Shown piece after piece: positions 33,890-44,766 of a DNA stretch of 64,000 nt. Under the pieces are notes generated by a model, which saw only the letters and a list, made by a program, of their open reading frames with translations, did no database searches and was not told the origin of the DNA. Made by a program: the position numbers and the translations under genes. This DNA is from Theocolax elegans. Lineage: Eukaryota > Arthropoda > Insecta > Hymenoptera > Cerocephalidae. How positions within the stretch are numbered: the first letter of the stretch is position 1; every line of letters starts with the position of its first letter. The DNA lies in assembly GCA_026168455.1 (NCBI GenBank), contig CM047431.1:13690183-13754182 (forward strand), given 5' to 3'.

Positions 33890-34454
33890 CACACACACAA
33901 AGGGATTAGAAACTCGCCATGTCCACGTCGTTAATCCTGGGTAAGGCTGAGAGCAAGAGATGGTCGAGATCTTAAAATTCCTAATATGACCTTGACCTTT
34001 GTCCTTGACGTGACAGTCAAGGATACCGTCAGTTGGCTTTCTTGCAACCCTACAGCTCCTGCATCTCAATATTTTTATAGGGTTGGCTTTGTTCGTAAGG
34101 TCTGTACGCGTTTACTGTTTCGATCCTGACCATGATCTTGACCATAACCTTGGCCAAGATCATACTGAACGTAAAATTTCCCGCTCTTTCCATTTCCGAG
34201 GTCAAAAGTAGTGATTCCTATTTGAAAAAAACATTTTGTCCTTCATATAACCTTAACCCTTGACCTCAGGTTATGGTTATATCACCGTCAGTTGGCCCCT
34301 TAAAAACCCTACAACTTTTGTATAGAAAGTTTTTTTCTATCTTCGATATTTTTTTAGATATTCTCATCCGTTATTTAAAATGGGACACCGTGTATAATTT
34401 TTACTATTTTCACTTTTTGAATATTGAATATTGTAATATTCTATCTTCTATAAA

Positions 34455-36039
34455 ATGGCTGGGCATGAAGCTTGGAGTAGTGGCGAGTCCGAACCAGAAA
34501 ATGAAGTATTAGAAAACGAGGTTTTAGACAATAGAGCAGAAAATGAAGACTTCGGGGAAGTCAATTTGGAAGACTTTTCTTATAAGGAAATTGAATTGTC
34601 TGGGGACGCGTATTTTTATCCATCAATCAAAGATTTTCAAGGTAGCTCCGAAATAAATTCGAATATCTCTTTTTCAGGAAATACACTAATTGATTATTTC
34701 AATTACTTTTGTGATTCCTCTATGCTCAAAAAAATTGTAGAGGAAACCAATCGTTACGCAACTCAAAATCCTATAACTCGTTCTTCCCACATGAAAGCTT
34801 GGTCCCCTGTCACAAGAACAGAATTGGAAACTTTTTTTAGGCCTTTCCATTCTAATGTGCCATGTCTGTAAAGGCGATTTGCAAAGTTATTGGTCGACAG
34901 ATCTTTTGCTACACACTCCAATTTTTGACCAAATAATGCCTCGCGATAGATATATTCACATCTTACGATGTTTACATTTTCATAATAATGAAGAAATCGA
35001 AAATCATCCTTTAGTGAAAATAAAGCCAGTAATAGAACACATGCAAAGCAAATTTTCAGCAGTTCTTACTCCAGGAAAAAATCTGTGCATAGAATAAAGT
35101 CTATTATTATGGAAAGGTAGGCTTCGATTCAAGCAGTACATTCCTTTGAAGAGAAATCGCTGTGGCATCAAGCTATTCATGATTGTAAACTTCGAGACGG
35201 GATTCGTGATGGGTTTTATTGTTTATACTAACGCAGACACTGTTTATCAAAAGTTTGATTTGGGTGTTACTGGCGATATTGTAGCTCACTTTTTACAATC
35301 TTATTTTTATAAGGGTCATGTTGTATACATAGACAATTGGTATACATCTCCCACTTTGGCAGAATTTTTACACGATCGTGATACAGGTATGTGTGGTACA
35401 GTGAAAGCAAATAGAAAGGGAATGCCAAAGCTTGAAAGCAAGTTAGTTCGAAGTGAAGTACAAGTCTCTCACAACGACGTATGGATGGCAGTGAGGTGGT
35501 AAGATAAACGTAGCGTTCGTATGCTTACAACTGTGCACGAACTTGAATTATGTGCAACTGGAAAAAAATATTACCTAACAAATAAAGATATTATAAAGCC
35601 AAGGTGAGTCCACGATTATAATCAAAATATGGGTGGTATTGATAATGTTGATAGACAATTATTTATAACAGAAACAGTGCGAAAAACAATGAAATGGTAT
35701 CGAAAGCTTTTTCTTCATCTTATTGATCTTTGTCTATCCAATGCTCATGTGTTGTATAAAATGAGAAACGTGAAAGCTATATCGTTTCCTTCATTTAGAT
35801 TACAGGTTGCTAGATCATTACTGAAACTTGATCCTTCTGCAAGCATCTCTCCTTACAATGACTCTCCCATTCGATTAGTTGGCCGCCATTTATCGAGGCA
35901 AGGTACAAATCGAAGATGCTACTTGTGCTCTTTGCGTAAGACTCCACGTAGAACGACATACATTTGCCCTAGTTGTGAAACTCCTCTATGCGCAGCACCA
36001 TGCTTTCAAGAGTACCACACAAAAGAGACATTACCGTAG
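34455..36039 (+). pseudogene. piggyBac-like transposase pseudogene
   Basis: The ATG at 34455 opens an acidic N-terminus, as usual for the family. The frame shifts near 34855, then continues as SYWSTDLLLHTPIFDQIMPRDRY. Stops occur at 35095, 35500 and 35605. Later blocks are typical of piggyBac proteins: the DNWYTSP block (catalytic Asp in YIDNWYTSP), GGIDNVDRQ, KWYRKLFLHLIDLCLSNA, and a C-terminal cysteine-rich zinc-binding domain (CYLCSLRKTPRRTTYICPSC). Family enzymes cut and paste at TTAA in the nucleus. This copy is dead. Confidence 0.9.
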
Positions 36040-36620
36040 AGCCAATCATTCCTACGTGAGAGGCAAGGGGACTCAGGAAAATCAAGCACCCCGAAATGTT
36101 AGAGGCAAAGGGACTCACGAAAATGAAGCACCCCAATGGGATCACCTTTTCGCCTCGTCCACGCCGTTGATCCTGGGTTATGCTAAGAGCGAATGTCAGA
36201 ATATTTCTTGACATCTTGACAAATGTAGTAGATGTTTGTTGCACTTGTTTTAGAAGTGAATGAGACCTTGAATGTAAATTTTTAAGATCAATGATGATAC
36301 CTCAGCTATTTTTTTCAGAATTTTTTTTTATTCAGTTCATGACACTATGTACGAAAATCTTCAAAAAATTCAATCTATGCTAGAAAAAAAATTTGACCTT
36401 AAATAGATTTTCAAGGTCAGGAGTATCTCTAGGATTTTTTTACTATTTTTTTCATGTTCAGCGCGGGAAATTACATAGAAATACCCTCTAGAGTTTTCCT
36501 GGAAAATGAGAAAAAAAATTTACATTGTACTTTACGTTGCCTGCGGGGGTGGTCGATTTATCAACCAGCAGTCAGGGTGTGGACTCTACCTGAAATATCC
36601 AATGATCTCATGTATACATT

Positions 36621-37355
36621 TTGCATTTTATGAAAGGTCGTTTAGTACTAAAATTTTCCCGCAGCCAAAAGGTTAAAACACATTCTCGTAAACAAGAACG
36701 AAAAAAAAACTTTCTTTTATCACACAACCGTGTTATTGTTGGTATTGCTTTATCAAAATTGAGTTTTGAACCAATGATTTTTAGTAGATTTGTTGATGAC
36801 ATCTTTACGATAGTACCTGAATGTTCTGTTGATGAAATGGTTGATGTTTTTAATTCAATTCATGATAGAATTAAATTTACAGTAGAGGTTGAGATTGATA
36901 AAGAATTAAATTTTTTAGATATTAAAGTTATTAGAGATGATAAAAATAAAGTTAAATTAAATTGGTATAGAAAGCCTACTTGGTCGGGTAGATTTTTATA
37001 TTTCCATTCTCATCACCAGTTCAGTGACAAGATTGGTGCGTTGAAAGGTGTTATTGACCGTGCCGTTAAACTGTCACACGGTGATTTTAAAAAAGTAAAT
37101 TTGGATTTAGTTACAAAAACTTTTGTTAATAATAATTATCCGATAGACTTGATTAATAGAGTGATTGAAGAGAAAGTGAATCAAATTTATAATAGTAAAT
37201 TAAAAGTTAGAGTTGATATTAAAAATGATGCATTTGTTGTTTCACCGTATGTTAGAGGTTTATCTGAAAGAATAAGAAAAGAATTTAATAAACTAGATAT
37301 TCAAGTTTTCTTCAGAAATATTAATAATTTAAGTTTTTTGTTCAATAATTTTTAA
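36621..37355 (+). pseudogene. Penelope-like reverse transcriptase, 5'-truncated
   Basis: The likely homologous part starts about 36740. It contains SRFVDDIFTIVPE (the catalytic VDD box), then ELNFLDIKVIRDD and a WYRKPTWSGRFLYFHSHH block, a combination diagnostic of Penelope-like elements. The frame stays open to 37355 but the upstream RT motifs (fingers and early palm) are missing, so it is a partial copy. The GIY-YIG domain follows in another frame. The first ~40 codons do not look like RT and may be foreign. Confidence 0.85.
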
Positions 37356-37722
37356 AATAATTTAATTGTAAGGATAGAGATAGAAAGGATGGTAAATCTG
37401 GAGTTGTTTATAAAATAAATTGTATTGATTGTGATAAGTGTTACATTGGTCAAACTAGTAGACATTTGAAAAAGAGAATTTATGAACATAAATATAGTTC
37501 GAGGAGTGTATCGCATAGGGTTGCATAGGGTTTGAAACAGCATTGTTTAGATTTTTTCATTCATTTGATTTTAATAATGTAGAAATTTTAGAACAAAATA
37601 TTATGAATAAATTTAATAGAAAAAGTCTTGAGAATATTCATATTTTTAGAAATGATAAGAATGTTAATTTAATGTTAGAGTCAAGTAAATTAAATAAGAT
37701 TCATCATCATATCTTAACTTAA
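37356..37722 (+). pseudogene. GIY-YIG endonuclease of the Penelope-like element
   Basis: The translated segment SGVVYKINCIDCDKCYIGQT, then RHLKKRIYEHKYS, matches the GIY-YIG pattern (VYKI..C..C...YIGQT) that follows RT in canonical Penelope elements. A frame break near 37520-37530 separates it from the terminal segment (ENIHIFRNDKNVNLMLESSK), which ends in TAA at about 37720. In the family this domain nicks the target DNA. Confidence 0.85.
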
Positions 37723-37821
37723 CTTAGTTTATTGGTGTGAATTTATTTGGGTGTGGGTTCTTAGAGTGGGGAGGCCTTTTTTGAGGGTATAAATATCGGT
37801 GTGGAATAGTTTTTCATTTCA

Positions 37822-37861
37822 GTCCCTGATGAGGAGCAGCAGCGAGCTCGAAACGTCGGAC
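37822..37861 (+). ncRNA. Hammerhead-ribozyme-like motif of the Penelope element
   Basis: GTCC-CTGATGA (37826-37832) is followed by a stem-loop GAGC...GCTC, then GAAA-CGTC, then GGAC. The outer GTCC and GGAC pair as stem I, and ACGT forms the minimal two-pair stem III reported for Penelope-like retroelement hammerheads. One extra G lies between CTGATGA and the stem II I can draw, so the core is not strictly canonical. It lies 100 bp after the GIY-YIG frame, as expected for this class. Self-cleavage of the element RNA is the presumed role. Confidence 0.7.
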
Positions 37862-37889
37862 AACATATTTGGGGTGAGTAGATTTTTGG

Positions 37890-38040
37890 TGCAGGGGGGC
37901 AGTCAGATTGCTTTATTAATAATTTGTTTTATTTTCAGTTAGAGTTTTTAATTTTTTATTTTTTATTTTTATTTTTATTTTTATTTTTATAGATTCTTCG
38001 GGGCTAACTATAAGTAGGAGAAATCTGACTGCCCATATAT
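37890..38040 (+). repeat. Inverted repeat and T-rich tail of the Penelope element
   Basis: GGGCAGTCAGATT near 37897 pairs with AATCTGACTGCCC near 38022, with a (TTTTTA)n run between. Terminal inverted segments of this kind are common at Penelope-like ends. Confidence 0.65.
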
Positions 38041-38119
38041 TTAATTTGTTATTGACTGTAAGACCGATAAAAATATTAATTAATAAAGGATTATCACTTA
38101 GAATTTTAACTCTTCTTAA

Positions 38120-38268
38120 CCTTTAGAGGACGAGATGGCTCCTATACGGGCCATACCAATGATTGACCGTTTACATGTGTTAGTTTTGAGATGTGAGATA
38201 TCACAAAAACTCGATTTCTACAGAAAAGTGAGAGAAAACAGTAAACCCAAATCCCCGTCCTCTAAAGG
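38120..38268. mobile_element. 149-bp piggyBac-type MITE
   Basis: The ends CCTTTAGAGGACG and CGTCCTCTAAAGG are perfect inverted repeats, flanked by TTAA on both sides (38116-38119 and 38269-38272). It has no coding capacity and would be moved by a piggyBac-like enzyme. It shares its terminus with the 59.7-kb element. Confidence 0.9.
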
Positions 38269-38274
38269 TTAAGC

Positions 38275-38687
38275 TTGATAATTGACGTCATCCTGGTTGA
38301 TTCAGGTGATAAGGTAGTTGCTACTAATCAATCACAGAGCTCTTTTATTAATGGCCATGACTATATCTACATCGACTACAAATTGTCTTCACATGTTCTA
38401 AAGTATAAGGTTACTTTTCGTAATTTTAAGGATTTTTCCCGAACAGAATCTCCAACAGTAATTTTAAGAATTTTTCCCCAAATTTGCTCCAACAGTAATA
38501 AAACATATTCGTCACCTTGGTTAACATCTGAACTTAAGAATCAATGTAAGAGTCGTGATAAGTTGTCGGGACCCAGATGTGCTAGCTTTACACAAGCCTA
38601 TGCATAAAGAGTTAAAGTCTGACATCAAGGTGGCGCGTATTTCTTTTTTTTATTCACACCATATTGCTAGGTTTGACTTTCAAATTA
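38275..38687 (+). pseudogene. LINE ORF2 fragment (endonuclease end to RT linker)
   Basis: The translation DVILVDSGDKVV...SSFINGHDYIYI matches the C-terminal motif of apurinic-type endonucleases in CR1/jockey-like LINEs. It is followed by YKVTFRNFKDFS and SPWLTSELKNQCKSRDKL, the linker before RT. Two frames are needed after about 38590. The same family appears at 63302-64000, where the cognate SPFINGHDF motif is found. RT itself is absent. Confidence 0.8.
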
Positions 38688-38689
38688 CC

Positions 38690-38832
38690 TTCATTGACCT
38701 TGACTCTGAAATGATAAGGTCACCACAACTTTAGATACGAACTTAGCGCATCAATTTACTTAAGGATAAAGAGGTATCCTAGCATTATGTTTTTGAGCCG
38801 ATATATTGGCTTTCCGGACCTTTGAAGGTTAA
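38690..38832. mobile_element. Diverged right half of the TTAA MITE family
   Basis: It parallels the 60165-60490 part of the later element: TTGACCTTGACTCTGA, AACTTTAGAT, and a final CCGGACCTTTGAAGG ending in TTAA. The left half is missing; it joins the LINE fragment directly. Confidence 0.6.
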
Positions 38833-39422
38833 GTAGATCATTTAGTTAATATTTCCCCCTTTATTTTATGTTAAAAGTGAAAAAAGATGGTAATTTTTGC
38901 ATGCTGACATTAAAACTGTAATTCAAAATACTTCGTCTTCTTAAAAAAACTTTTTTTGTGAACAACAATCATTGAATAACATTAAAAGGTTTTAATTAAA
39001 GTGAAAAAATAATGTATTGGATATAGATTCTCACCGCGTATGTTTAAATCCGAGTGAGTGCGCATGCTCCGTGCATCCCCACTCCGCTAAATGCCTCGAA
39101 CTGCCTCGGGAAGCGACATTCTCAATACACGCGGAACACGCACAAAAATTTTGTTCCCTTCAACTCCCTTATATTTTTAAGTTAATAATTATATCACGTC
39201 AATTATTATTGTAAAATATACTTCAAGTTCTAATCTGTCAAACGGCGGGTATTAAATATCTTAATTTTCTAGTCAATCCGAATAGAGGAATAAAAAAAAA
39301 TCTCTAAATATCTCGGGTTGTAATTAAGTTACAGCAATAAATTTCGTTTTAAAAAATGTAGAAGAATATGAATATTCCAAATATGTATATTAGATTGTCT
39401 TGATATTAAATATAATATATAA
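38833..39422. other. Unassigned AT-rich DNA
   Basis: No supported gene or repeat. A GC-richer patch at 39035-39160 is not recognised. Confidence 0.5.
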
Positions 39423-41903
39423 TGTGACAATGTGCTTTGCACATGTCAAAAGCGAGCTATCGAACCCACAACGAACACCTACCTACCCATATATAATTCC
39501 CTACACCTACCTACCCGCACAGTAAATAAGCCCTGCCTACCCTCACATACTAAATACCCCTTTCCAAGCACGGCACATAAATACTAAGGTGGCCCTGGCG
39601 ATGAGGATCTTGAGCGAGCTCAGATTATCAGGTGGGCTCCTCCGAATCTGACACTGCAAGCAGGATACTCAAAGGGAGGCGATCACCAGGAAGCCTCCAG
39701 GACTCTCCGAAGCCTCACAGTACAGCTGTCAAGGCGATGAGGTAGTATCCAGGCAGGAAGCAGAAGAACCTCCAACGCCAAGCAAGATATAGCTGTAAAC
39801 AAGATACTTAATAAGAGCAAATACGCATTAAGAGGGTAAGGAGCAAGGAAGAGGATAAACAGCAATCGACAGAAGACAAAGACAAGGGAATACATGTACA
39901 GCTCAGAGTTGAGCAAAAATTATTCGAATACGAATAACGAATAAAATGAAACGAATAATTATCTAAATATTTTCTACGAATAAATTTATTTAACTAAAAT
40001 CTTATTCGAATAGTTATTCGTTATTTATATCTATTTATTTGTAATTCGGCTATTCGATTATTTATTTATTCGTAATTCTATATTCGATATTCAAATATTC
40101 GTTTCTAAAATAGATATTTATCTTTTCGTATCAGAATTTTATTGAGATATTTTATTTACATATTTTACTTAAATACTTAGATAATAATGTACATTTCGTT
40201 AGTGCGTAAAATGAAGTTTTTCGCCTCGAGTGCAATCTGCAAATAATCTGAAAATATTAAATTAAAAATCTGAAAACATTCATAAGGGCAGCTTAAAACA
40301 AAAGCGAGGGCATGGCGTTTCGATTAAAAAAAAATGATTTTTTTCAATAATAATTAAATAAACAATTTTTGGTCGGTAAGTATTAGTCAAAAAAAGCATA
40401 AATTTTCAACGTAAATATCATAATTAAATTATAAACTGAAGGGATGGCATTTAGGATTTTTTAAAAAATTTATTCTTTTGTTTATAAAAAAATATAAAAA
40501 ATGGCCGTTTTTTGAGTCCGACACCCTCTTAAAATTGTATTTTCATCCATGGTATCAAAAAATATTGTTATTACAAGTGTGAAAGCTGATACTTGACTCA
40601 TGCGTGTGTTACCTACGTACCACTGTTCTGATAAACTTGCACTCGTTTGAAAACCAACGCTTTCACACTTGTATTGAAAATGACTATTATGGGCGCTTAT
40701 TCTTATACACCTATTTAATATTTGTTTCAATTTTGAACAATCATCTAGATAATATGACGAATAACGAATATTGCAGATAGTAGATATCGCAAATAACGAA
40801 TATCCCGAATAATGAATAGAAGGAAAAACGAATAACGGTTTCTATTAAATACGAATAACGCAAATAACGAATAATACGAATAAGAATAAAATTTTATTTA
40901 GATGAATAAATAGATAATTTTTAATTCGAATAATGCTCAACTCTGGTACAGCTGTATATAATCACTACAGCTGTACAAGGAACACATAGGACAAATTGAA
41001 GTTAGGACGCTGTACACAAAAAACGTGCACAGCCGATCTCCCGGATAATCACGCATACAAATACGCATATGTGCGTAAACCTCACGACCAAGTACTTACC
41101 TAGAGCCGTAGACGGAGCGGCTATCCATCAGCGAGGTCAACGTCGTAGAGGAGAGAGGGGTGACTCGGCCTCGAGCAGCAAGCGGCGGCGGGTGAGTTTC
41201 GTAACTGAAACTCATGCCGTACTAATTAGATGAATACAGATAATAAGGACGAATTATTAGTTACCTGGGAAGAGGTTGTACCGCATCTCCGAGACGGAAG
41301 CAGCACCAGGTCATCATCACCATACAGCCGAGTTATACCGATACATCCTGAACACAGCGGCACTCGACTCGCTCGCGAGACGCGAGATCGACGTACCGCG
41401 CACGAGTACATACTGTGCAGGCGCGCGGTACGAACATGGAGATTTCGAGCACGCCGAGAGAGAGAGAGCTCTACGGTCCGCCGTCCTGAACGGATCTTAA
41501 TTATTATAGCGAAGCCGCAGATTATCGTGTAGCGAAAGAGAGAGAGAGATAGAGAGAGAGTGACATCGCCATTGAGGGACGAGCGCCGATTTCCTCGATA
41601 AGGTTGGTGAATACTTCACTCTCGCTGCGTACGGTATCCCCGAGTATCCGTAATAGTGTGTGCGAGTTCCTGGTCCCATCCTTCTCCCGTTCCCTTCCCC
41701 TACAGCGAACCGGAACGCTATCAGCGGAGCACAGCTCCAAGTAATTAACGATAACCGCGAGTTATCGGATTAGTTGTCGCGTAATAACGCGATTGGCGCC
41801 CATCCAATAATTATTCTTTTCTTTATTAATAAATAACTATTTTATTTATAAGTACTTGCTGACCCTCATTAACCTGCACCCTGATCCTCAGTGCAGCGTT
41901 ACA
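39423..41903 (+). repeat. Solo LTR, family B, copy 1 (split by a hAT element)
   Basis: It starts TGTGACAATGTGC and ends CAGTGCAGCGTTACA, flanked by ATAA on both sides, a 4-bp duplication. Without the hAT insertion it is ~1.43 kb. The second copy at 57208-58679 shares the ends, the CACCTACCTACCC-type start region and the CACCCTGATCC.CAGTGC end. No internal retrotransposon sequence is attached, so it is a solo LTR left by recombination. It belongs to a different family from the 3428-18999 element. Frames at 41230-41740 are shadows of its GC-rich promoter-like region. Confidence 0.85.
39904..40945. mobile_element. Non-autonomous hAT element, 1,042 bp
   Basis: The ends CAGAGTTGAGCA and CTCAACTCTG are inverted repeats of the CAGNG type, and the 8-bp duplication GTACAGCT lies on both sides (39896-39903 and 40946-40953), the hallmark of hAT. 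Both subterminal regions are dense in CGAATAACGAATA-type repeats in opposite orientations, probable transposase-binding sites. No transposase is present. Confidence 0.93.
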
Positions 41904-42539
41904 ATAATTATTAACAAAAACTGATAAAAAAATCGTTCAATTAGCTTAAATTGCTTTTTAAACAATTAAAAATTAAATTAAAGTTTAGATAACTATTGAA
42001 CATTAAAATATAGATCTTGGTAAATGTACTCTTTTTGACTGGATACTTCAGAATGTTCCAAAGTCTTATTTTTTACATTTGAATTGAGCACCTTTTTATT
42101 TTTGCCAAATATGTAGTTTTAACATTGTGATTTATAGGGATTCCTGTCTTATATTTAATACTATAGACAGTTCAAAAAACGTCGTATAGACAGTTAAAAA
42201 AACTTAATTTGTTAATTCACTAATTTTGCGATCTCAACAAACTTTTTTTACTCGATAGATATTTTCAGGGCCTACAAAAAGTATTTAAAACTTTTTTCTT
42301 TATTATTAATAGTTTTCTAAATATAAAGAAAAAACCGGTTTTTGGAACTTTTTGAATTTTTGTTTAATAGTTGGGCTAATTCGTGTTAGTTCATACTATA
42401 TCAACGTATTTTTTTATCGGCATTATAAATTTTTCATAAAACGACCCGTTTTAAGCTAATTTGACAGAACTAAAAGAGTTTACAGGATTCTGCAACCTTA
42501 AACTCTTGCCCTTGTGAACAAAACGGCTTACTTACTGCG
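41904..42539. other. Unassigned AT-rich DNA
   Basis: No supported gene or repeat. Confidence 0.5.
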
Positions 42540-42935
42540 ATGCAGGGCGCCCAGGTGGTTTGGGTGCTTATATTCAGGTTTCCCATATTTTGGTCGTACC
42601 GGATGCAGGTAGGGCACGTTTGGAGTCACTGGTCCTACATAGCTTGCACTATTTTGATGCAGCGCGCCGCTGGGCAGTTGAGATTATTTTGCATATGTCT
42701 ATCTCTGCTGTACGACCTTTCTACGACCGCTCCCCTACTTTTCTTTTCTTCTCGTCAACATATCTGTGCTTTTCGACGTCTGCGATATTGCAACTGTTAG
42801 AGAATGTTTTGTCTGCAAGGACCACCTCACCCGGAAGGACTACTCGGTGGTATGTCCGAAGTGTAATAATATTACGCACATACCTCCTTTGTGATTATAC
42901 TCGATTCAAGTCTACGCCGGTGCTGTCAAATGGCT
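42540..42935 (+). pseudogene. LINE ORF1 fragment with PHD-like zinc motif
   Basis: Around 42809-42890 the translation CFVCKDHLTRKDYSVVCPKC with NNITH after it is clearly related to CFLCGVRLTRKDYTKVCVVC at 61398-61480. That is a C-x2-C-x12-C-x2-C-x4-H pattern, as in PHD-like ORF1 N-termini of some LINEs. The upstream part (42540-42790, with ILVVPDAGRARLESLVLHSL) is open but not recognised. The frame is broken after the zinc motif. Confidence 0.6.
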
Positions 42936-42939
42936 AACA

Positions 42940-43285
42940 TATTCAACAGAGAAAACAGAGAAGCCTCGAGGTGTGAGGGCAGCACCTCACGGATTACGAT
43001 ATCCGAGTGTATCGGCAAGCAGAGGCCGTAACAATTCAAATTATGACATTGTCGGTATATAAAACCAATTGTAAATTTCCGCCGTTTGCAAAAAGACTTT
43101 GCGCTAGTCATAATCCAAAAGATACCTTAGTAGCAAATAACGTTTATTTTATCCTAAAAAGAACAAAACAAATAATAATGTTTATTATCACACACAAGTC
43201 TTGTGACGTTGTAAATATATACAATGCAGAAAATATATACATAACTTGTAAATACACTGTATTTAATAATATAATAATAATATAA

Positions 43286-43344
<59 letters not shown>

Positions 43345-43611
43345 TAATAATAATATTATAATAATAATACGTGTTATTTTCAACAAGTGCTTTCTTAACA
43401 AAGATATCGTATGGCCTCCGTCGCTGATTAGCACTAGTTGGGAGCATGAAAAGAACGACGTTAAAATAATAATAAAAAATAACTTTATTTATTATTTAAT
43501 TGTTTAAAAACGCACACTGTTTAATAATCCCGTAATTTATGTTTATGTAACTAAACAGTCTATTAATAATTCAAATTATAGTTTATAAATTAAAGTAATT
43601 AAACAATTTAT
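42940..43611. other. AT-rich DNA with ATA microsatellite
   Basis: Mostly AT-rich. It contains the (AAT)n tract at about 43284-43345 and possibly a strongly diverged continuation of the LTR relic that follows. No gene is supported. Confidence 0.5.
43284..43345. repeat. (AAT)n microsatellite
   Basis: About 20 ATA/TAA triplets. The Tyr-rich and Leu-rich minus-strand frames are shadows of it. Confidence 0.97.
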
Positions 43612-43785
43612 TCAATTTCCCACATTATATCTGGGATTTCTGATCTCAAAAGCTTCGCTCGCTAATCCCGGAGACGTAAGGTTCGCACTAGTCTATCAAA
43701 AGCGAAAAGAACGCGCATGGTTTATTAATCATTTTCCTTCGTGTAAACATTTTTTATAGTAATAGATGCAAGTTTAGACATAGCA
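43612..43785 (+). repeat. Diverged 3' LTR fragment of the 3.4-kb gypsy family
   Basis: It aligns with the last ~175 bp of the LTRs ending at 5153 and 18999: CCCACATTATAT, CTTCGCTCGC, CCCGGAGACGTAAGG, GCATGGTTTATTAA, then an ending in GACATAGCA. It is far more diverged than the two LTRs are from each other, showing the family has long been resident. Confidence 0.85.
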
Positions 43786-44766
43786 GTTCATTAGAAAAAA
43801 AGTATTTTGAGCATCTATTTTCCTATTAGACTTTATATAATAACATCAGATGAACCAAAGTTGTGTATTGTTTATTTTAAATCAGGTAAGTAATATTGAT
43901 ATGTTACAACATACACATCTCGCAACGATAAATTATTTGAGTAAGTTAATGAAATCGTGAAAATTTGACGATTTAATGTGAATTTATCCGCTTTGCTGTC
44001 TTCTCGCTTCACTCAGGTGGCAAATGCGTCTCATGTGTGAATCGCCTGTTTCGCACACTCGTATGGGAAACTACTATTTTTTTATGTAAATTTAAGATGT
44101 TTCAAAAAATAGTATTTATTAATGAATTCAAGTTATTATATATTTTTACAAACCATTTATTACTTTTTTTGGTTTGGTTAATAAAAAACAGTTTAATTTT
44201 TAATTGTTAGAAGGAAAAAGCAGAAATATTTCACTTTATTGACAAAAACTCTAAAAGCAACCTTTGAGATTATAAAGGTAAAGACATAGTATCTTGGTGA
44301 TACGATAGTGAATATCTAATCTAATCTGCAGATCAGCGGAAATGGTCAATAAATAATGAACCGACCATAGAGGGTGATCTATTTTTTACCAGGATAGCAA
44401 TTTAAATATATAAAACATACTAAATATATAAACTATACTAACTATAATATATATACTAAATATATAAAACATTTTAAAAGAGCATTAAATAATTTTTAAT
44501 ATTTTCCATCACTCATATAATCGTACATTATTATACAAATTACTAGAGTAAAATAAATTATAATAGAAACGTTCAATAATAAAACAACGAGTGAATTATT
44601 TGAAATTTTCCATTGTGATGTACATAGATCTCAAATTTTAATAATCGTATAAACTTAATATATTAATCATAAATTTATGCATTATTTTATATCAAAAAAA
44701 TCGAAATGCGACCAAACTAGCGTGAATAAGTGAGGTATTAGTTACTAGATTGTATTAAATACTTAC
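43786..44766. other. AT-rich DNA, possibly an intron
   Basis: No supported gene. On the minus strand it lies downstream of the exon at 44767-45124 and would be its intron if that exon is real. Confidence 0.4.

Larger units (their letters stand above)
31113..34392 (+). mobile_element. Tc1/mariner-superfamily element with ~500-bp TIRs
   Basis: It starts CAGGGTGTCCCATTTTAAAT and ends with the inverse, flanked by TA (31111-31112 and 34393-34394). The left inverted repeat extends to about 31614 and its partner covers about 33898-34392, far longer than the ~30-bp ends of classic mariners. A transposase pseudogene lies inside, and an R1-type LINE tail is inserted between that gene and the right arm. 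Confidence 0.9.
30372..36578 (+). mobile_element. Decayed piggyBac-like transposon, host of a nested insertion
   Basis: The left end (TTTTGACTGCGAGGGTG..ATATCGACC, 30372-30407) and right end (36541-36577, with GTCGATTTATCAACCAGCAG) are imperfect inverted repeats of the CCCTTTGACTGC type seen in piggyBac-like elements. Between them is a piggyBac transposase pseudogene (34455-36039). The flanking TTAA is no longer visible on either side, consistent with age. A 3.28-kb mariner element lies between its left end and its gene. Confidence 0.7.

Noticed and set aside
43144..43447. Tyr- and Leu-rich minus-strand frames
   Set aside because: These are translations of the AAT microsatellite.
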